From Hyphomicrobiales bacterium (lineage in GTDB: Bacteria; Pseudomonadota; Alphaproteobacteria; Rhizobiales; Methyloligellaceae), in the NCBI GenBank assembly GCA_021775555.1, contig JAJFHP010000075.1, positions 1 to 35,778 of the forward strand: a stretch of DNA of 35,778 bases. The letters run 5' to 3'. Position numbers and translations under genes: made by a program. Positions 24,718-32,077 of this stretch are shown piece after piece (within the stretch, counting starts at the first letter, position 1; each line of letters opens with the position of its first letter). The notes below the pieces were generated by a model that searched no databases, was not told the DNA's origin, and was given only the letters and a program-made list of their open reading frames with translations.

Positions 24718-26100
24718 TCACGCCCCCCCTCCCTGACTGAGCGCCATGACGGCTGATACGGAGTTGGCCTGCTCCAGCGCCAGCAGCTGGTCCGCCAGGT
24801 TGCGTGCCCGTCGCTCCCCTAGATACGGCGCGCACAGACCGTCGAATTTCTCACGGAACTCGTCGTCGGCCAGGAAATTGTCCGGCTCTCCCTTGGGCAC
24901 GGCAACAAAAGTTTCGAACTTCCCCTTGGATGTCATAATGCGCGTAACGCCGCTCATATTGTCCGGAAATTCGGCTTCTGCACGTTGATCAACGACTGCT
25001 GTGACTTTTTGTGTCAGAGCGCGTGTTGTCTCATCATTGAGATGCTTTTTATAGTCATCCCAGACAAGACCGCCTTCACGGAGCGCAACGGCTGCACAGA
25101 AGGGCATGGAAAACTGGCCATCTACGATACTTTGCGGATTGGTCTTGTCACCGGGTCCGCCAATGATCTTCCAGCCTGTCTCCGGCAAACCAATTTCGAC
25201 TTCCTCGACATCGCCTGCATCAAACCCGTGTTCCTTCATTAGCGAAACAATCCCCTCGATGGCCGCATGACTGTAGCGGCAGGAGGGATATGGTTTGACC
25301 GCGAGCCGCATGGTCTCCCACGTATCGCCCAAACCAGCGATGGCCTTGTCCGGGTCCGAACTTGGAGAATAGGCATGCAGGAACCCGGCCCTGCCCTCAA
25401 ATGCGTTCAAAGGGCCCTTGAACCCCTCGCCCGCCATCACCGCGCAGATCAGACCGTTCTGTGCCGCCTGCCCCACGTGAGAGCGCTTGGTCCACGCGCC
25501 TTCGGTGAGAAACTCCATGGAGCCCGCCGCCTGGCTGAGTGCTATACCGAAGGCGCTTTGGATGCCATCCTTGTCCATACCGAGCAATTTGCCCGCGGCA
25601 GCAGCCGCGCCAAACACGCCGCAAGTTGCGGTTGGATGAAACCCCTGATCGTAATGGGCAGTTGGATTGAGTGCGAGGGACAGCCTGATCTGAAGCTCAT
25701 ACCCGGCAACAACAGCCGTGATGAGCTCCTTGCCCGAGGCATCATTCATTTCAGCAGCTGCCAGGGCTGCGGGAACGATGGGGGCCGAGGAATGGATTGA
25801 ACCGGCTGCGTGGGTATCATCGAAATCAAGCGAATGGGCCAGCGTACCATTGATGAGCGCGGCGGCTGTCGGGGCATAGCTACGGTCATCGCCCATAACA
25901 GAGCATTGGCCTTCCACCAGCCCCAGTTTCTCGACAGCGGAAATCAGGCTTGGAGTCGACTCCGCGTCATTGCGTGCGCGGATGATGATGCCCGTGAGAT
26001 CGAGTATCAGCCGTTTAGCGCGCTCGGTTACATCCGGCGGCAAATCCTCATAGCGCAGTTCGGCCACGAATGTTGCCAGCTGTCTCGTAATATCTGTCAT
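24718..26100 (-). CDS. MmgE/PrpD family protein
   Basis: A 460-residue protein of the MmgE/PrpD family, which includes 2-methylcitrate dehydratase and cis-aconitate decarboxylase. Family blocks are clear: SLDFDDTHAAGSIHSSAPIVPAALA (first part SLDFDDTHAAGSIHSS), FHPTATCGVFGAAAAAGKLL, AFGIALSQAAGSMEFL and VKPYPSCRYSHAAIEGI. No methylcitrate synthase or lyase accompanies it, so ordinary propionate metabolism is unlikely. It heads the acyl-CoA operon and is divergent from the D-aminoacylase gene at 26315. It may form or consume the branched or tricarboxylic acid handled by the rest of the operon. Family certain, substrate unknown. Confidence 0.9.
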   Translation of the reverse strand: MTDITRQLATFVAELRYEDLPPDVTERAKRLILDLTGIIIRARNDAESTPSLISAVEKLGLVEGQCSVMGDDRSYAPTAAALINGTLAHSLDFDDTHAAGSIHSSAPIVPAALAAAEMNDASGKELITAVVAGYELQIRLSLALNPTAHYDQGFHPTATCGVFGAAAAAGKLLGMDKDGIQSAFGIALSQAAGSMEFLTEGAWTKRSHVGQAAQNGLICAVMAGEGFKGPLNAFEGRAGFLHAYSPSSDPDKAIAGLGDTWETMRLAVKPYPSCRYSHAAIEGIVSLMKEHGFDAGDVEEVEIGLPETGWKIIGGPGDKTNPQSIVDGQFSMPFCAAVALREGGLVWDDYKKHLNDETTRALTQKVTAVVDQRAEAEFPDNMSGVTRIMTSKGKFETFVAVPKGEPDNFLADDEFREKFDGLCAPYLGERRARNLADQLLALEQANSVSAVMALSQGGGA

Positions 26101-26314
26101 GTGGCATCCTCACTCATTAGACCCATCATTTAATCGGTTTGTTCTGGAGAGACTATAATGTTCCCGAAAGCGAATGTGGACAACTGGTGTTTGAGTTTTC
26201 ACTCTTTCCACAATCATATTTGACCAGCGCTGGGTCAATTTGGTTGTTGCTCTTTTGAGATATTGAGATCATTTGTCTGGCCAATATTCATCCAGCATCG
26301 GGGCGCATTAAGAT
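26101..26314. promoter_or_regulatory. Divergent promoter region with an inverted repeat
   Basis: This 214-base gap lies between two divergently transcribed operons and is visibly more AT-rich than the flanking genes. It contains the inverted repeat TTGACC-N7-GGTCAA at 26220-26238, whose spacer itself contains the palindrome AGCGCT. This is a good candidate for a shared operator controlling both the acyl-CoA operon and the D-aminoacylase-hemF unit. No regulator gene lies next to it. Confidence 0.5.
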
Positions 26315-27787
26315 ATGGCATCAGAGACTGCGGACATTATTATTCGCAACGCCACATTGATCGACGGAACAGGCAGCAAAGCCATATCCGGTGATCTGGC
26401 CGTTACGGGCGAGAAGATTTCGGCTCTCGGTGCTACCCTCGATATCGAGGCTGTTGAGGAAATCGATGCAGACGGAATGGCGCTCGCACCAGGATTCATT
26501 GATGCCCACACCCACGATGACCGCATCGTGCTTACCGACCCCACCATGACATGCAAGATCTCTCAGGGGGTGACTACGGTGGTGACCGGTAATTGCGGAA
26601 TTTCAATCGCACCGGTCACAATCAACTCGCGCCCACCTGGCCCTCTGGACCTCATATGCCCGGCGGCTTCCGATTTTTTCCCGACCTTCGCGGAGTATTT
26701 CTCGGCACTGGAGCGTGCGCCAGCGGCGGTGAATGTGGTTGCGCAAGTCGGCCACGCTTCGCTGCGAGTGAATACAATGGACAGTTTTGAGCGGGCGGCC
26801 ACATCAGACGAGATCGAAGACATGAAATCCCTGCTGCGGCAAGCCTTACGGGATGGCGCTGCCGGCCTTTCAACCGGGCTCTACTATCCGCCAGCGAACA
26901 AGGCGCCGACTGAAGAAATTGAGGCGCTTGCGCAAGTCGTGCATGAAGAAGGGGGTTTTCATTCGACACACATGCGCGATGAGGCTGATGGCGTGGTCGA
27001 TTCACTTGAAGAAACATTCCGCATCGGCCGCACGGCTCAGGTCCCTGTCATCATCTCGCACCATAAATGCGTAGGACTTGCCAATCACGGCCGCTCAACA
27101 GAGACATTGAAGATTATTGATGCAGCGCGGGCACAACAGCCTATCGGGCTTGACGTCTATCCTTATGTGGCGTCCTCCACGATTCTGAGGAAAGACCGGG
27201 TTGCACTTTCTGCGCAAATCCTCATCACCTGGTCCGACAAGTTTGAAGGACTTGAGGGCCGCGACCTTAAGGAAATTGCCGCCGAAATGGGCCTTGGAAT
27301 ATATGAAACCATCGACGCCATCTCGCCCGCAGGTGCGATTTATTTCATGATGGATGAAGAGGATGTACGAGCGATCATGTCTTACCCGGCGACAATGATA
27401 GGGTCTGACGGCCTCCCCCATGACCGCCACCCGCATCCCAGACTGTGGGGAACCTTCCCGAGGGTCCTGGGACATTATGCCCGTGATGAGCAATTATTCC
27501 CGCTTGAAACAGCCGTGCACAAAATGACCGGGCTTACGGCGCGGACATTCGGGTTGAAGGACCGGGGTGTGCTCGTTGAAGGTGCCTTTGCAGACCTTGT
27601 ACTGTTCGATCCGGACACCGTTATTGACACGGCATCATTCGAGCACCCCCAGACACCAGCTGCCGGTATCTTGCGTGTCATCGTCAATGGAACCACTGTA
27701 TGGCACGACCAGATCGCCACCAAAGCCAGGCCCGGCAAGACACTTCGCGGTGATAAATATCTCACTCACTCAATTATGGCGCACTAG
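26315..27787 (+). CDS. N-acyl-D-amino-acid deacylase (amidohydrolase superfamily)
   Basis: A 490-residue D-aminoacylase-type amidohydrolase, which releases a D-amino acid (or an N-carbamoyl/N-acyl relative) and an acid. The metal-binding start GFIDAHTHDDR is at about 60-70, and TVVTGNCGISIAP carries the conserved Cys94. STHMRDEADGVVDSLEE, PVIISHHKCVGLANHGRS and the catalytic Asp region MIGSDGLPHDRHPHPRLWG complete the site. The last blocks, TGLTARTFGLKDRGVL and GAFADLVLFDP, are typical. No signal peptide is seen. It is divergent from the acyl-CoA operon and followed six bases on by hemF. The exact substrate is not known. Confidence 0.92.
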   Translation: MASETADIIIRNATLIDGTGSKAISGDLAVTGEKISALGATLDIEAVEEIDADGMALAPGFIDAHTHDDRIVLTDPTMTCKISQGVTTVVTGNCGISIAPVTINSRPPGPLDLICPAASDFFPTFAEYFSALERAPAAVNVVAQVGHASLRVNTMDSFERAATSDEIEDMKSLLRQALRDGAAGLSTGLYYPPANKAPTEEIEALAQVVHEEGGFHSTHMRDEADGVVDSLEETFRIGRTAQVPVIISHHKCVGLANHGRSTETLKIIDAARAQQPIGLDVYPYVASSTILRKDRVALSAQILITWSDKFEGLEGRDLKEIAAEMGLGIYETIDAISPAGAIYFMMDEEDVRAIMSYPATMIGSDGLPHDRHPHPRLWGTFPRVLGHYARDEQLFPLETAVHKMTGLTARTFGLKDRGVLVEGAFADLVLFDPDTVIDTASFEHPQTPAAGILRVIVNGTTVWHDQIATKARPGKTLRGDKYLTHSIMAH

Positions 27788-27793
27788 GAAAAT

Positions 27794-28729
27794 ATGAACA
27801 AAGCGGCGGAACTTCCCGAGCACACCCCGGTAGACCTGGCGAACCTTGATGGACGCAAGTCGACTGCGCGCGCCTGGTTCGAGAAGTTGCGCGACACGAT
27901 CTGCACCAAATTTGAGGAAATCGAACGCGAACAAAATAAGGGACCCCTGTCCGAGCGCAAGCCAGGTGCCTTCGTCCGCACGCCCTGGGAGCGCACAGAC
28001 CATACGGGCTCCAGGGGCGGCGGTGGCGTGATGTCCATGATGGAAGGGCGTGTATTTGAGAAGGTCGGCGTGCATACCTCGAGCGTACACGGAGAATTTG
28101 CACCTGAATTCAGATCGCAGATCCCCGGCGCAGAGGAGGATCCGCATTTCTGGGCAAGCGGTATTTCCCTCATCGCCCATTTGCACAATCCGAACGTACC
28201 GGCCGTGCATATGAACACCCGCTTCGTCGTCACTTCAAAAAGCTGGTTCGGCGGCGGTGCCGACCTGACCCCGGTACTTGACGCGCGCCGTACGCAGGTT
28301 GACCAGGACACGAAGGATTTTCACGCCGCCATGAAGGCCGCCTGCACGCGCCACAAGATTGCCGACTACGATCATTTCAAGGACTGGTGCGATGAGTATT
28401 TCTTTCTCAAGCACAGGAACGAGATGCGTGGCATTGGCGGCATTTTTTATGACTATCTGCATTCAGGTGAGGACCAGGGCGGCTGGGAAGCGGATTTCGC
28501 CTTCACACAGGATGTGGGGCGTGCATTTGCAGAGATTTATCCCGAGCTCGTTCGGCGCAATATGAATACGCTCTGGAGCGAGAAAGAGCGCGAAGAACAG
28601 CTTGTGCGGCGCGGCCGCTATGTGGAGTTTAACCTGCTCTATGACCGCGGCACCGTGTTCGGTCTCAAGACCGGTGGCAATGTGGACTCGATCCTCTCAT
28701 CCATGCCCCCGATCGTCAAATGGCCCTGA
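27794..28729 (+). CDS. hemF: Oxygen-dependent coproporphyrinogen III oxidase
   Basis: A 311-residue HemF, which uses O2 to decarboxylate coproporphyrinogen III to protoporphyrinogen IX in heme synthesis. The family signature appears as [18 protein letters not shown] and [16 protein letters not shown]. Also conserved are [36 protein letters not shown] and the C-terminal [19 protein letters not shown]. An oxygen-using enzyme fits an aerobe with a bc1 complex. It starts six bases after the D-aminoacylase stop with only GGAAAAT as ribosome site, so it depends, at least in part, on that upstream gene. This pairing is odd functionally. Confidence 0.96.
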   Translation: MNKAAELPEHTPVDLANLDGRKSTARAWFEKLRDTICTKFEEIEREQNKGPLSERKPGAFVRTPWERTDHTGSRGGGGVMSMMEGRVFEKVGVHTSSVHGEFAPEFRSQIPGAEEDPHFWASGISLIAHLHNPNVPAVHMNTRFVVTSKSWFGGGADLTPVLDARRTQVDQDTKDFHAAMKAACTRHKIADYDHFKDWCDEYFFLKHRNEMRGIGGIFYDYLHSGEDQGGWEADFAFTQDVGRAFAEIYPELVRRNMNTLWSEKEREEQLVRRGRYVEFNLLYDRGTVFGLKTGGNVDSILSSMPPIVKWP

Positions 28730-28772
28730 GTTAATAAGCGCTACCGCTACGCTATTTGAGCTAATAAGCGCT
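28727..28772. repeat. Short direct repeat spanning the hemF stop codon
   Basis: TGAG-N-TAATAAGCGCT occurs at 28727-28742 and again at 28757-28772, a 30-base period. The first copy includes the hemF TGA. Each copy contains the palindrome AGCGCT. It looks like a small local tandem duplication at the 3' end of hemF; a protein-binding role is possible but unsupported. Confidence 0.6.
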
Positions 28773-28811
28773 CCGTTTCGTCACTGGAATGCCGTGTTGC
28801 GAATAAAGAAA

Positions 28812-28833
28812 GGCCCGCGCGTCAGCACGGGCC
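28812..28833. terminator. Hairpin between convergent hemF and bactofilin genes
   Basis: GGCCCG (28812-28817) pairs with CGGGCC (28828-28833), and the inner bases GC (28819-28820) pair with GC (28825-28826), leaving a short loop. On the minus strand the stem is followed by TTTCTTTATT, so it probably ends transcription of the bactofilin gene at 28888-29343. On the plus strand the tail is poor, so termination of hemF is less certain. Confidence 0.6.
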
Positions 28834-28887
28834 CCTCATGAAATGCATCGTAATTAAATTCTCGGCCTCAAACGCCGGTACTTTTAA

Positions 28888-29343
28888 CTAGTGACCTGCG
28901 CTGGCGCTTGAACTCGCGCTCGCCGCAAGCGGCTGAAGCTTCTCGCCTGAGTCCTTGTCAGACTTGCCGTTTCCGTTGTTGCTTGACTTGGAAACGCCCG
29001 CATTGGCCGGCTTGCTTTCCCCCTGGCCCAGAGGGTCGTTGACACGCTGGGATGTGCCATCGAAATAAGCTTCCTCATCAACCGAAAGTGCCTTGCAAAC
29101 CAACTCGCCCTTGACCTTCGCCGACGATGTCAACGTCACCCTGATACCATTGATTTGTCCATCCACGGCCCCGCGCACGACAACTTTCTCTGCTGTCGCC
29201 GTGCCTTCGACCCTGGCGTCCTCGGCAATGAGCAATGTCCGACAGGTGACCTCGCCTACCAGAGTGCCCTTGAGTTCAATGTCACCCAGAGTGGTGACCT
29301 CACCCTTGATGTGCAGATCGTCCGCAATTACTGATTCCGACAT
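28888..29343 (-). CDS. Bactofilin (polymer-forming cytoskeletal protein)
   Basis: A 151-residue bactofilin. The central right-handed beta-helix domain (about 10-105) has the repeating short-strand pattern: IADDLHIKGEVTTLGDIELK, GTLVGEVTCRTLLIAEDARV, EGTATAEKVVVRGAVDGQI and FDGTSQR at its end. The unstructured tail (about 110-151) is rich in Ser, Gly, Asn and Lys. Bactofilins form nucleotide-free filaments used in cell shape, stalk or peptidoglycan placement. I chose the ATG at 29343, preceded by GGGAG; an ATG five codons earlier lacks a ribosome site. It is divergent from a second bactofilin at 29777, which shares the DPL(G/A)Q motif just after the core. Confidence 0.9.
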   Translation of the reverse strand: MSESVIADDLHIKGEVTTLGDIELKGTLVGEVTCRTLLIAEDARVEGTATAEKVVVRGAVDGQINGIRVTLTSSAKVKGELVCKALSVDEEAYFDGTSQRVNDPLGQGESKPANAGVSKSSNNGNGKSDKDSGEKLQPLAASASSSASAGH

Positions 29344-29776
29344 ACCTTTAGCTCCCATTGATACGCTGCTTGGCCTCCCTATCCTTACGCAACGCTGGGG
29401 AAGTCAACTTGAGACATGCCTACAAGACTTAAACGGCGATACACCACACCAGTAACAGAACAAACGCCGAATCCTGCCGCTGGGTCATGATAGCTGTGCG
29501 CGTGCTGTACAGCCACTGATACCGACACCGCCGGACCCTATTGAGGAATATTGTGGAAAAGTCTGGGGATAAGTCGCGGTGAAACCCGGCCAAATACACT
29601 TTTCCAGACCTTAAAAAACCGCCACATCGTCCCGGAACGGAACGCATGTTTACGGTTCATTAACCACACTTAACACAATCTGAAATCAACGATTCGGCTG
29701 CTTGGGACGAACTCGTGAGCACACGGAAATTGTCGGGGGACAATTGACCATACTGAAACCAGAAGGATCAGGCATT
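29344..29776. promoter_or_regulatory. 433-base divergent region between two bactofilin genes
   Basis: No credible gene is seen. It must hold promoters for both bactofilins. Short motifs include TGTGGAAAA (29552-29560, fits the DnaA-box pattern TGTGNAWAA) and TGGGGATAA (29564-29572, one mismatch). TTAA-N6-TTAAC at 29660-29674 is close to the CtrA pattern TTAA-N7-TTAAC. ATTGTC-GGGG-GACAAT at 29729-29744 is an inverted repeat 33 bases before the second bactofilin ATG. Each is short enough to arise by chance; their clustering in one long gap is what makes them worth noting. Confidence 0.4.
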
Positions 29777-30187
29777 ATGGCTCCATCTATCATAGGCGAA
29801 GACCTTACTATTACAGGTAATATTATCTCCAAGGGGGAAGTTCAGATCGAAGGTGACGTACAGGGCGACGTGTTTTGCGCCACACTTATCGTCGGCGATC
29901 GCGGGCGTGTGACAGGCGGCATCGTCGCCGAGGATGTGACCATCCACGGCCGCATTGCGGGCTCCATCAACGCCCTTCATGTGACGCTTGAGTCCAACTC
30001 CCACGTCGAAGGTGATATCTGCCACCAGGCTCTCAAGCTTGAGCATGGCGGCTACTTCGAGGGCCAGTCGCGGCGCTCGGATGACCCACTTGCACAGGCT
30101 TCATCGAATGTTGATACATTCAGGACCGCCACGACGGCAACCGGCAGCGGCAAGCTGCGTGCCGCCAAGATCGAACGCGCAGCCTAG
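29777..30187 (+). CDS. Bactofilin (polymer-forming cytoskeletal protein), second copy
   Basis: A 136-residue bactofilin. The beta-helix core (about 5-95) reads IIGEDLTITGNIISKGEVQI, EGDVQGDVFCATLIVGDRGR, VTGGIVAEDVTIHGRIAGSI, HVEGDICHQALKLEHGGYFE. A short basic tail with DPLAQ follows. I chose the ATG at 29777 with AAGGA nine bases upstream. An upstream in-frame TTG at 29702 would add 25 residues and cross the 29729-29744 inverted repeat. It differs clearly from the 28888-29343 copy, so the two are probably specialised paralogues that may co-polymerise. A strong terminator follows. Confidence 0.9.
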   Translation: MAPSIIGEDLTITGNIISKGEVQIEGDVQGDVFCATLIVGDRGRVTGGIVAEDVTIHGRIAGSINALHVTLESNSHVEGDICHQALKLEHGGYFEGQSRRSDDPLAQASSNVDTFRTATTATGSGKLRAAKIERAA

Positions 30188-30222
30188 CCTCACGCATGGA
30201 TCCTGCAAAATCATTTATTGCC

Positions 30223-30254
30223 AAGGCCCGCCACCAAAGGCGGGCCTTTTTTTT
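30223..30254 (+). terminator. Strong rho-independent terminator after the second bactofilin
   Basis: A perfect 10-base stem, AAGGCCCGCC (30223-30232) with GGCGGGCCTT (30239-30248), has a six-base loop. It is followed by an uninterrupted T-run from 30247 to 30254. It starts 36 bases after the bactofilin stop and isolates that gene from the isomerase-like gene downstream. Confidence 0.95.
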
Positions 30255-30325
30255 GCAAATCCTTGTACTTCCTGTGATTTGTTACGGCTCGCCTTGGCAG
30301 TGTCGGCGGGGCTACACTTGAATCC

Positions 30326-30976
30326 ATGACATTGACATTTGATCTTTACTGGTCGATGCGCAGCCCGTTCTGTTACCTCGCGCTCGACCGTGTGCTTGCG
30401 CTGCGCGCCCACTACGACCTCCTGGTCAATCTTCGCGTGGTGTACCCCATGGCAATCCGCAATCCGGAGTTCTTCAGGAACGCTCCTAAACACTATCGCT
30501 CCTATCATTTGCGAGATTCAAACCGGGTCGCGGAATTCTTAGGGATTCCCTATCGCCGCCCGATTCCCGACCCCATTGTCCAGGACATGGACAGCAATGC
30601 TATTGCCCTTGAGCAGCCCTATATCCATATGCTCACCCGCCTGGCGCAGGCCGCAGCGGAAGCTGGTCAGGGGCTTGAATTCCAGGACCAGGCGATGCGG
30701 CTGCTGTGGGACGGAAGAACGGACAATTGGGATCAGGGCGCCCATTTGTCTTCAGCGATCACCCGTGCCGGGCTGAACCCTGAAGGTCTCAGGCGTGCCG
30801 TCACTCTGGACCCGGAGCACTATGACACTGCGATTGCAGAAAATCAGGCCGCCCATGCAGCTGCAGGGCATAACGGGGTACCGCTGTTCGTCTTTCAGGG
30901 CGAACCTTTTTTTGGCCAGGACCGGCTGGACCTTCTTGTATGGCGTATGCAGCAATGCGGACTTTTACACAGATAG
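30326..30976 (+). CDS. 2-hydroxychromene-2-carboxylate isomerase-like DsbA-family protein, second copy
   Basis: A 216-residue DsbA/GST-kappa-fold protein. The active site reads RSPFCY (residues 12-17), with Ser13 at the position of the DsbA nucleophile and Cys16 at the position of the resolving cysteine. The first copy at 11708 has SPWSY and no cysteine there. The cis-proline region is NGVPLFVFQGEPFFGQDRLD. There is no signal peptide. The upstream half is more divergent (YPMAIRNPEFFRNAPKHYRS) than in the first copy, so different substrates are likely. It stands alone between two gaps. A glutathione-linked isomerase or oxidoreductase is the best guess. Confidence 0.82.
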   Translation: MTLTFDLYWSMRSPFCYLALDRVLALRAHYDLLVNLRVVYPMAIRNPEFFRNAPKHYRSYHLRDSNRVAEFLGIPYRRPIPDPIVQDMDSNAIALEQPYIHMLTRLAQAAAEAGQGLEFQDQAMRLLWDGRTDNWDQGAHLSSAITRAGLNPEGLRRAVTLDPEHYDTAIAENQAAHAAAGHNGVPLFVFQGEPFFGQDRLDLLVWRMQQCGLLHR

Positions 30977-31076
30977 GCGGGACAAGTGGCCGCACAATGC
31001 GGTTGGAAATTGATCAAAACGGAAAGAGCGCGCATAATTGGGTCATTGTTGGACTGAGCAACATATTTGGCTTGAG

Positions 31077-31097
31077 CCGGGGCTTGTTGTACCCCGG
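31077..31097 (+). promoter_or_regulatory. GC-rich hairpin in the desaturase leader
   Basis: CCGGGG (31077-31082) pairs with CCCCGG (31092-31097) around a nine-base loop, ending 25 bases before the desaturase ATG. There is no T-run, so it is not a terminator. It would sit in the 5' untranslated region close to the ribosome site and could affect translation or message stability. Confidence 0.3.
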
Positions 31098-31122
31098 TGT
31101 GTAATAGACGGGGCGCGTATCA

Positions 31123-31998
31123 ATGACGGCCGCAGCGATAAAAGCTGATCGCGAAGCACAGAGAATCATCAAGCCATATCTCGGCATGGTGGCCTGGCCA
31201 AGCGTGCTGCTCGCCTTTGCCATCGTCGGATCCTTTGCACTGGTGTGCACCCTGGGTGCCAAGGGTACCATTCCGCTGTGGGTTGGGCTGGTACTCAATT
31301 CCCTGTTACTCTACGCCATCCAGACCCCTCTTCATGAGGCCTGCCACGGAAACATCGCCGGGCGCGACAGCCGCTGGATGTGGCTTAACCATTTGATAGG
31401 CATGATTTGTGGCGCGATTTTACTCCATGAATACAAGGCCTTCCGGCATATGCACCTGATGCATCACCGCGAAACAAATGACGACGACCTGGACCCTGAC
31501 CACTGGGTCAAGGTGTCCAACCCGTTTGTTGTGCTGTTCCGCTGTTTCACCATCGTGCCCTACTACCACTACTTCTTTTTCAAGAAGATTGCGCTAAATC
31601 CCAAAGACCCGGCGAACTTCAAGGTCACAGCGCATGTGCTCGCCGTTTACTGGGTTCTCTATTCCATCTCTTTCTGGCTTTGCGTAACCGGATATACCCG
31701 CGAGGTTATGGCCTTGTGGCTCGGCCCCCACTGGATCGGCAGTGCGATCATTATATATTTCTTCGCCTACCTGCCGCACAAACCCCATGACACCAAGAAC
31801 AGATGGAAAGCCACCAATATTGTCAAAATCTCAGGCCCGATGGCGAAAATCGTGAATTGGGTCTATCTGTTCCAGAATTATCACCTAATCCATCACCTGT
31901 ATCCGCGCATTCCGTTTTACCTCTATCCAGAAGCATTCCGGGACCTAAGACCGGTACTGGATAAGCAGGGATCGCGTATTTACGAATACGGACATTAG
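31123..31998 (+). CDS. Membrane fatty acid desaturase-family di-iron enzyme
   Basis: A 291-residue integral membrane protein of the FA_desaturase superfamily. Three histidine boxes bind the di-iron centre: HEACH at 71-75, HMHLMHH at 109-115 and HLIHH at 254-258. Hydrophobic helices lie at about 22-45, 50-68, 86-102, and two between about 165 and 215. Both ends look cytoplasmic. The superfamily covers acyl desaturases, carotenoid hydroxylases and ketolases, and alkane hydroxylases, and I cannot choose among them. No ferredoxin or cytochrome b5 domain is fused and no carotenoid gene is nearby. The BLUF photosensor gene follows 79 bases downstream on the same strand. Confidence 0.85.
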   Translation: MTAAAIKADREAQRIIKPYLGMVAWPSVLLAFAIVGSFALVCTLGAKGTIPLWVGLVLNSLLLYAIQTPLHEACHGNIAGRDSRWMWLNHLIGMICGAILLHEYKAFRHMHLMHHRETNDDDLDPDHWVKVSNPFVVLFRCFTIVPYYHYFFFKKIALNPKDPANFKVTAHVLAVYWVLYSISFWLCVTGYTREVMALWLGPHWIGSAIIIYFFAYLPHKPHDTKNRWKATNIVKISGPMAKIVNWVYLFQNYHLIHHLYPRIPFYLYPEAFRDLRPVLDKQGSRIYEYGH

Positions 31999-32077
31999 AC
32001 CCCTTCCCGCAACTTCGACGTTAACTTCATTTACATATGCGAAATGCTAATTTCCGCCCCAGGAAAGGTGCGGATAC

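Noticed and set aside
21029-26100. Itaconate or propionate (methylcitrate) degradation operon
   Set aside because: The PrpD-family and MaoC/CoA-transferase genes suggested it, but no citramalyl-CoA lyase, methylcitrate synthase or methylisocitrate lyase is present, and an acyl-CoA dehydrogenase is not needed for either.
29552-29572. DnaA-box pair as a replication origin near hemF
   Set aside because: Only one exact match and one near match, without an AT-rich unwinding region or dnaA/hemE/parAB nearby; kept only as a possible regulatory site.
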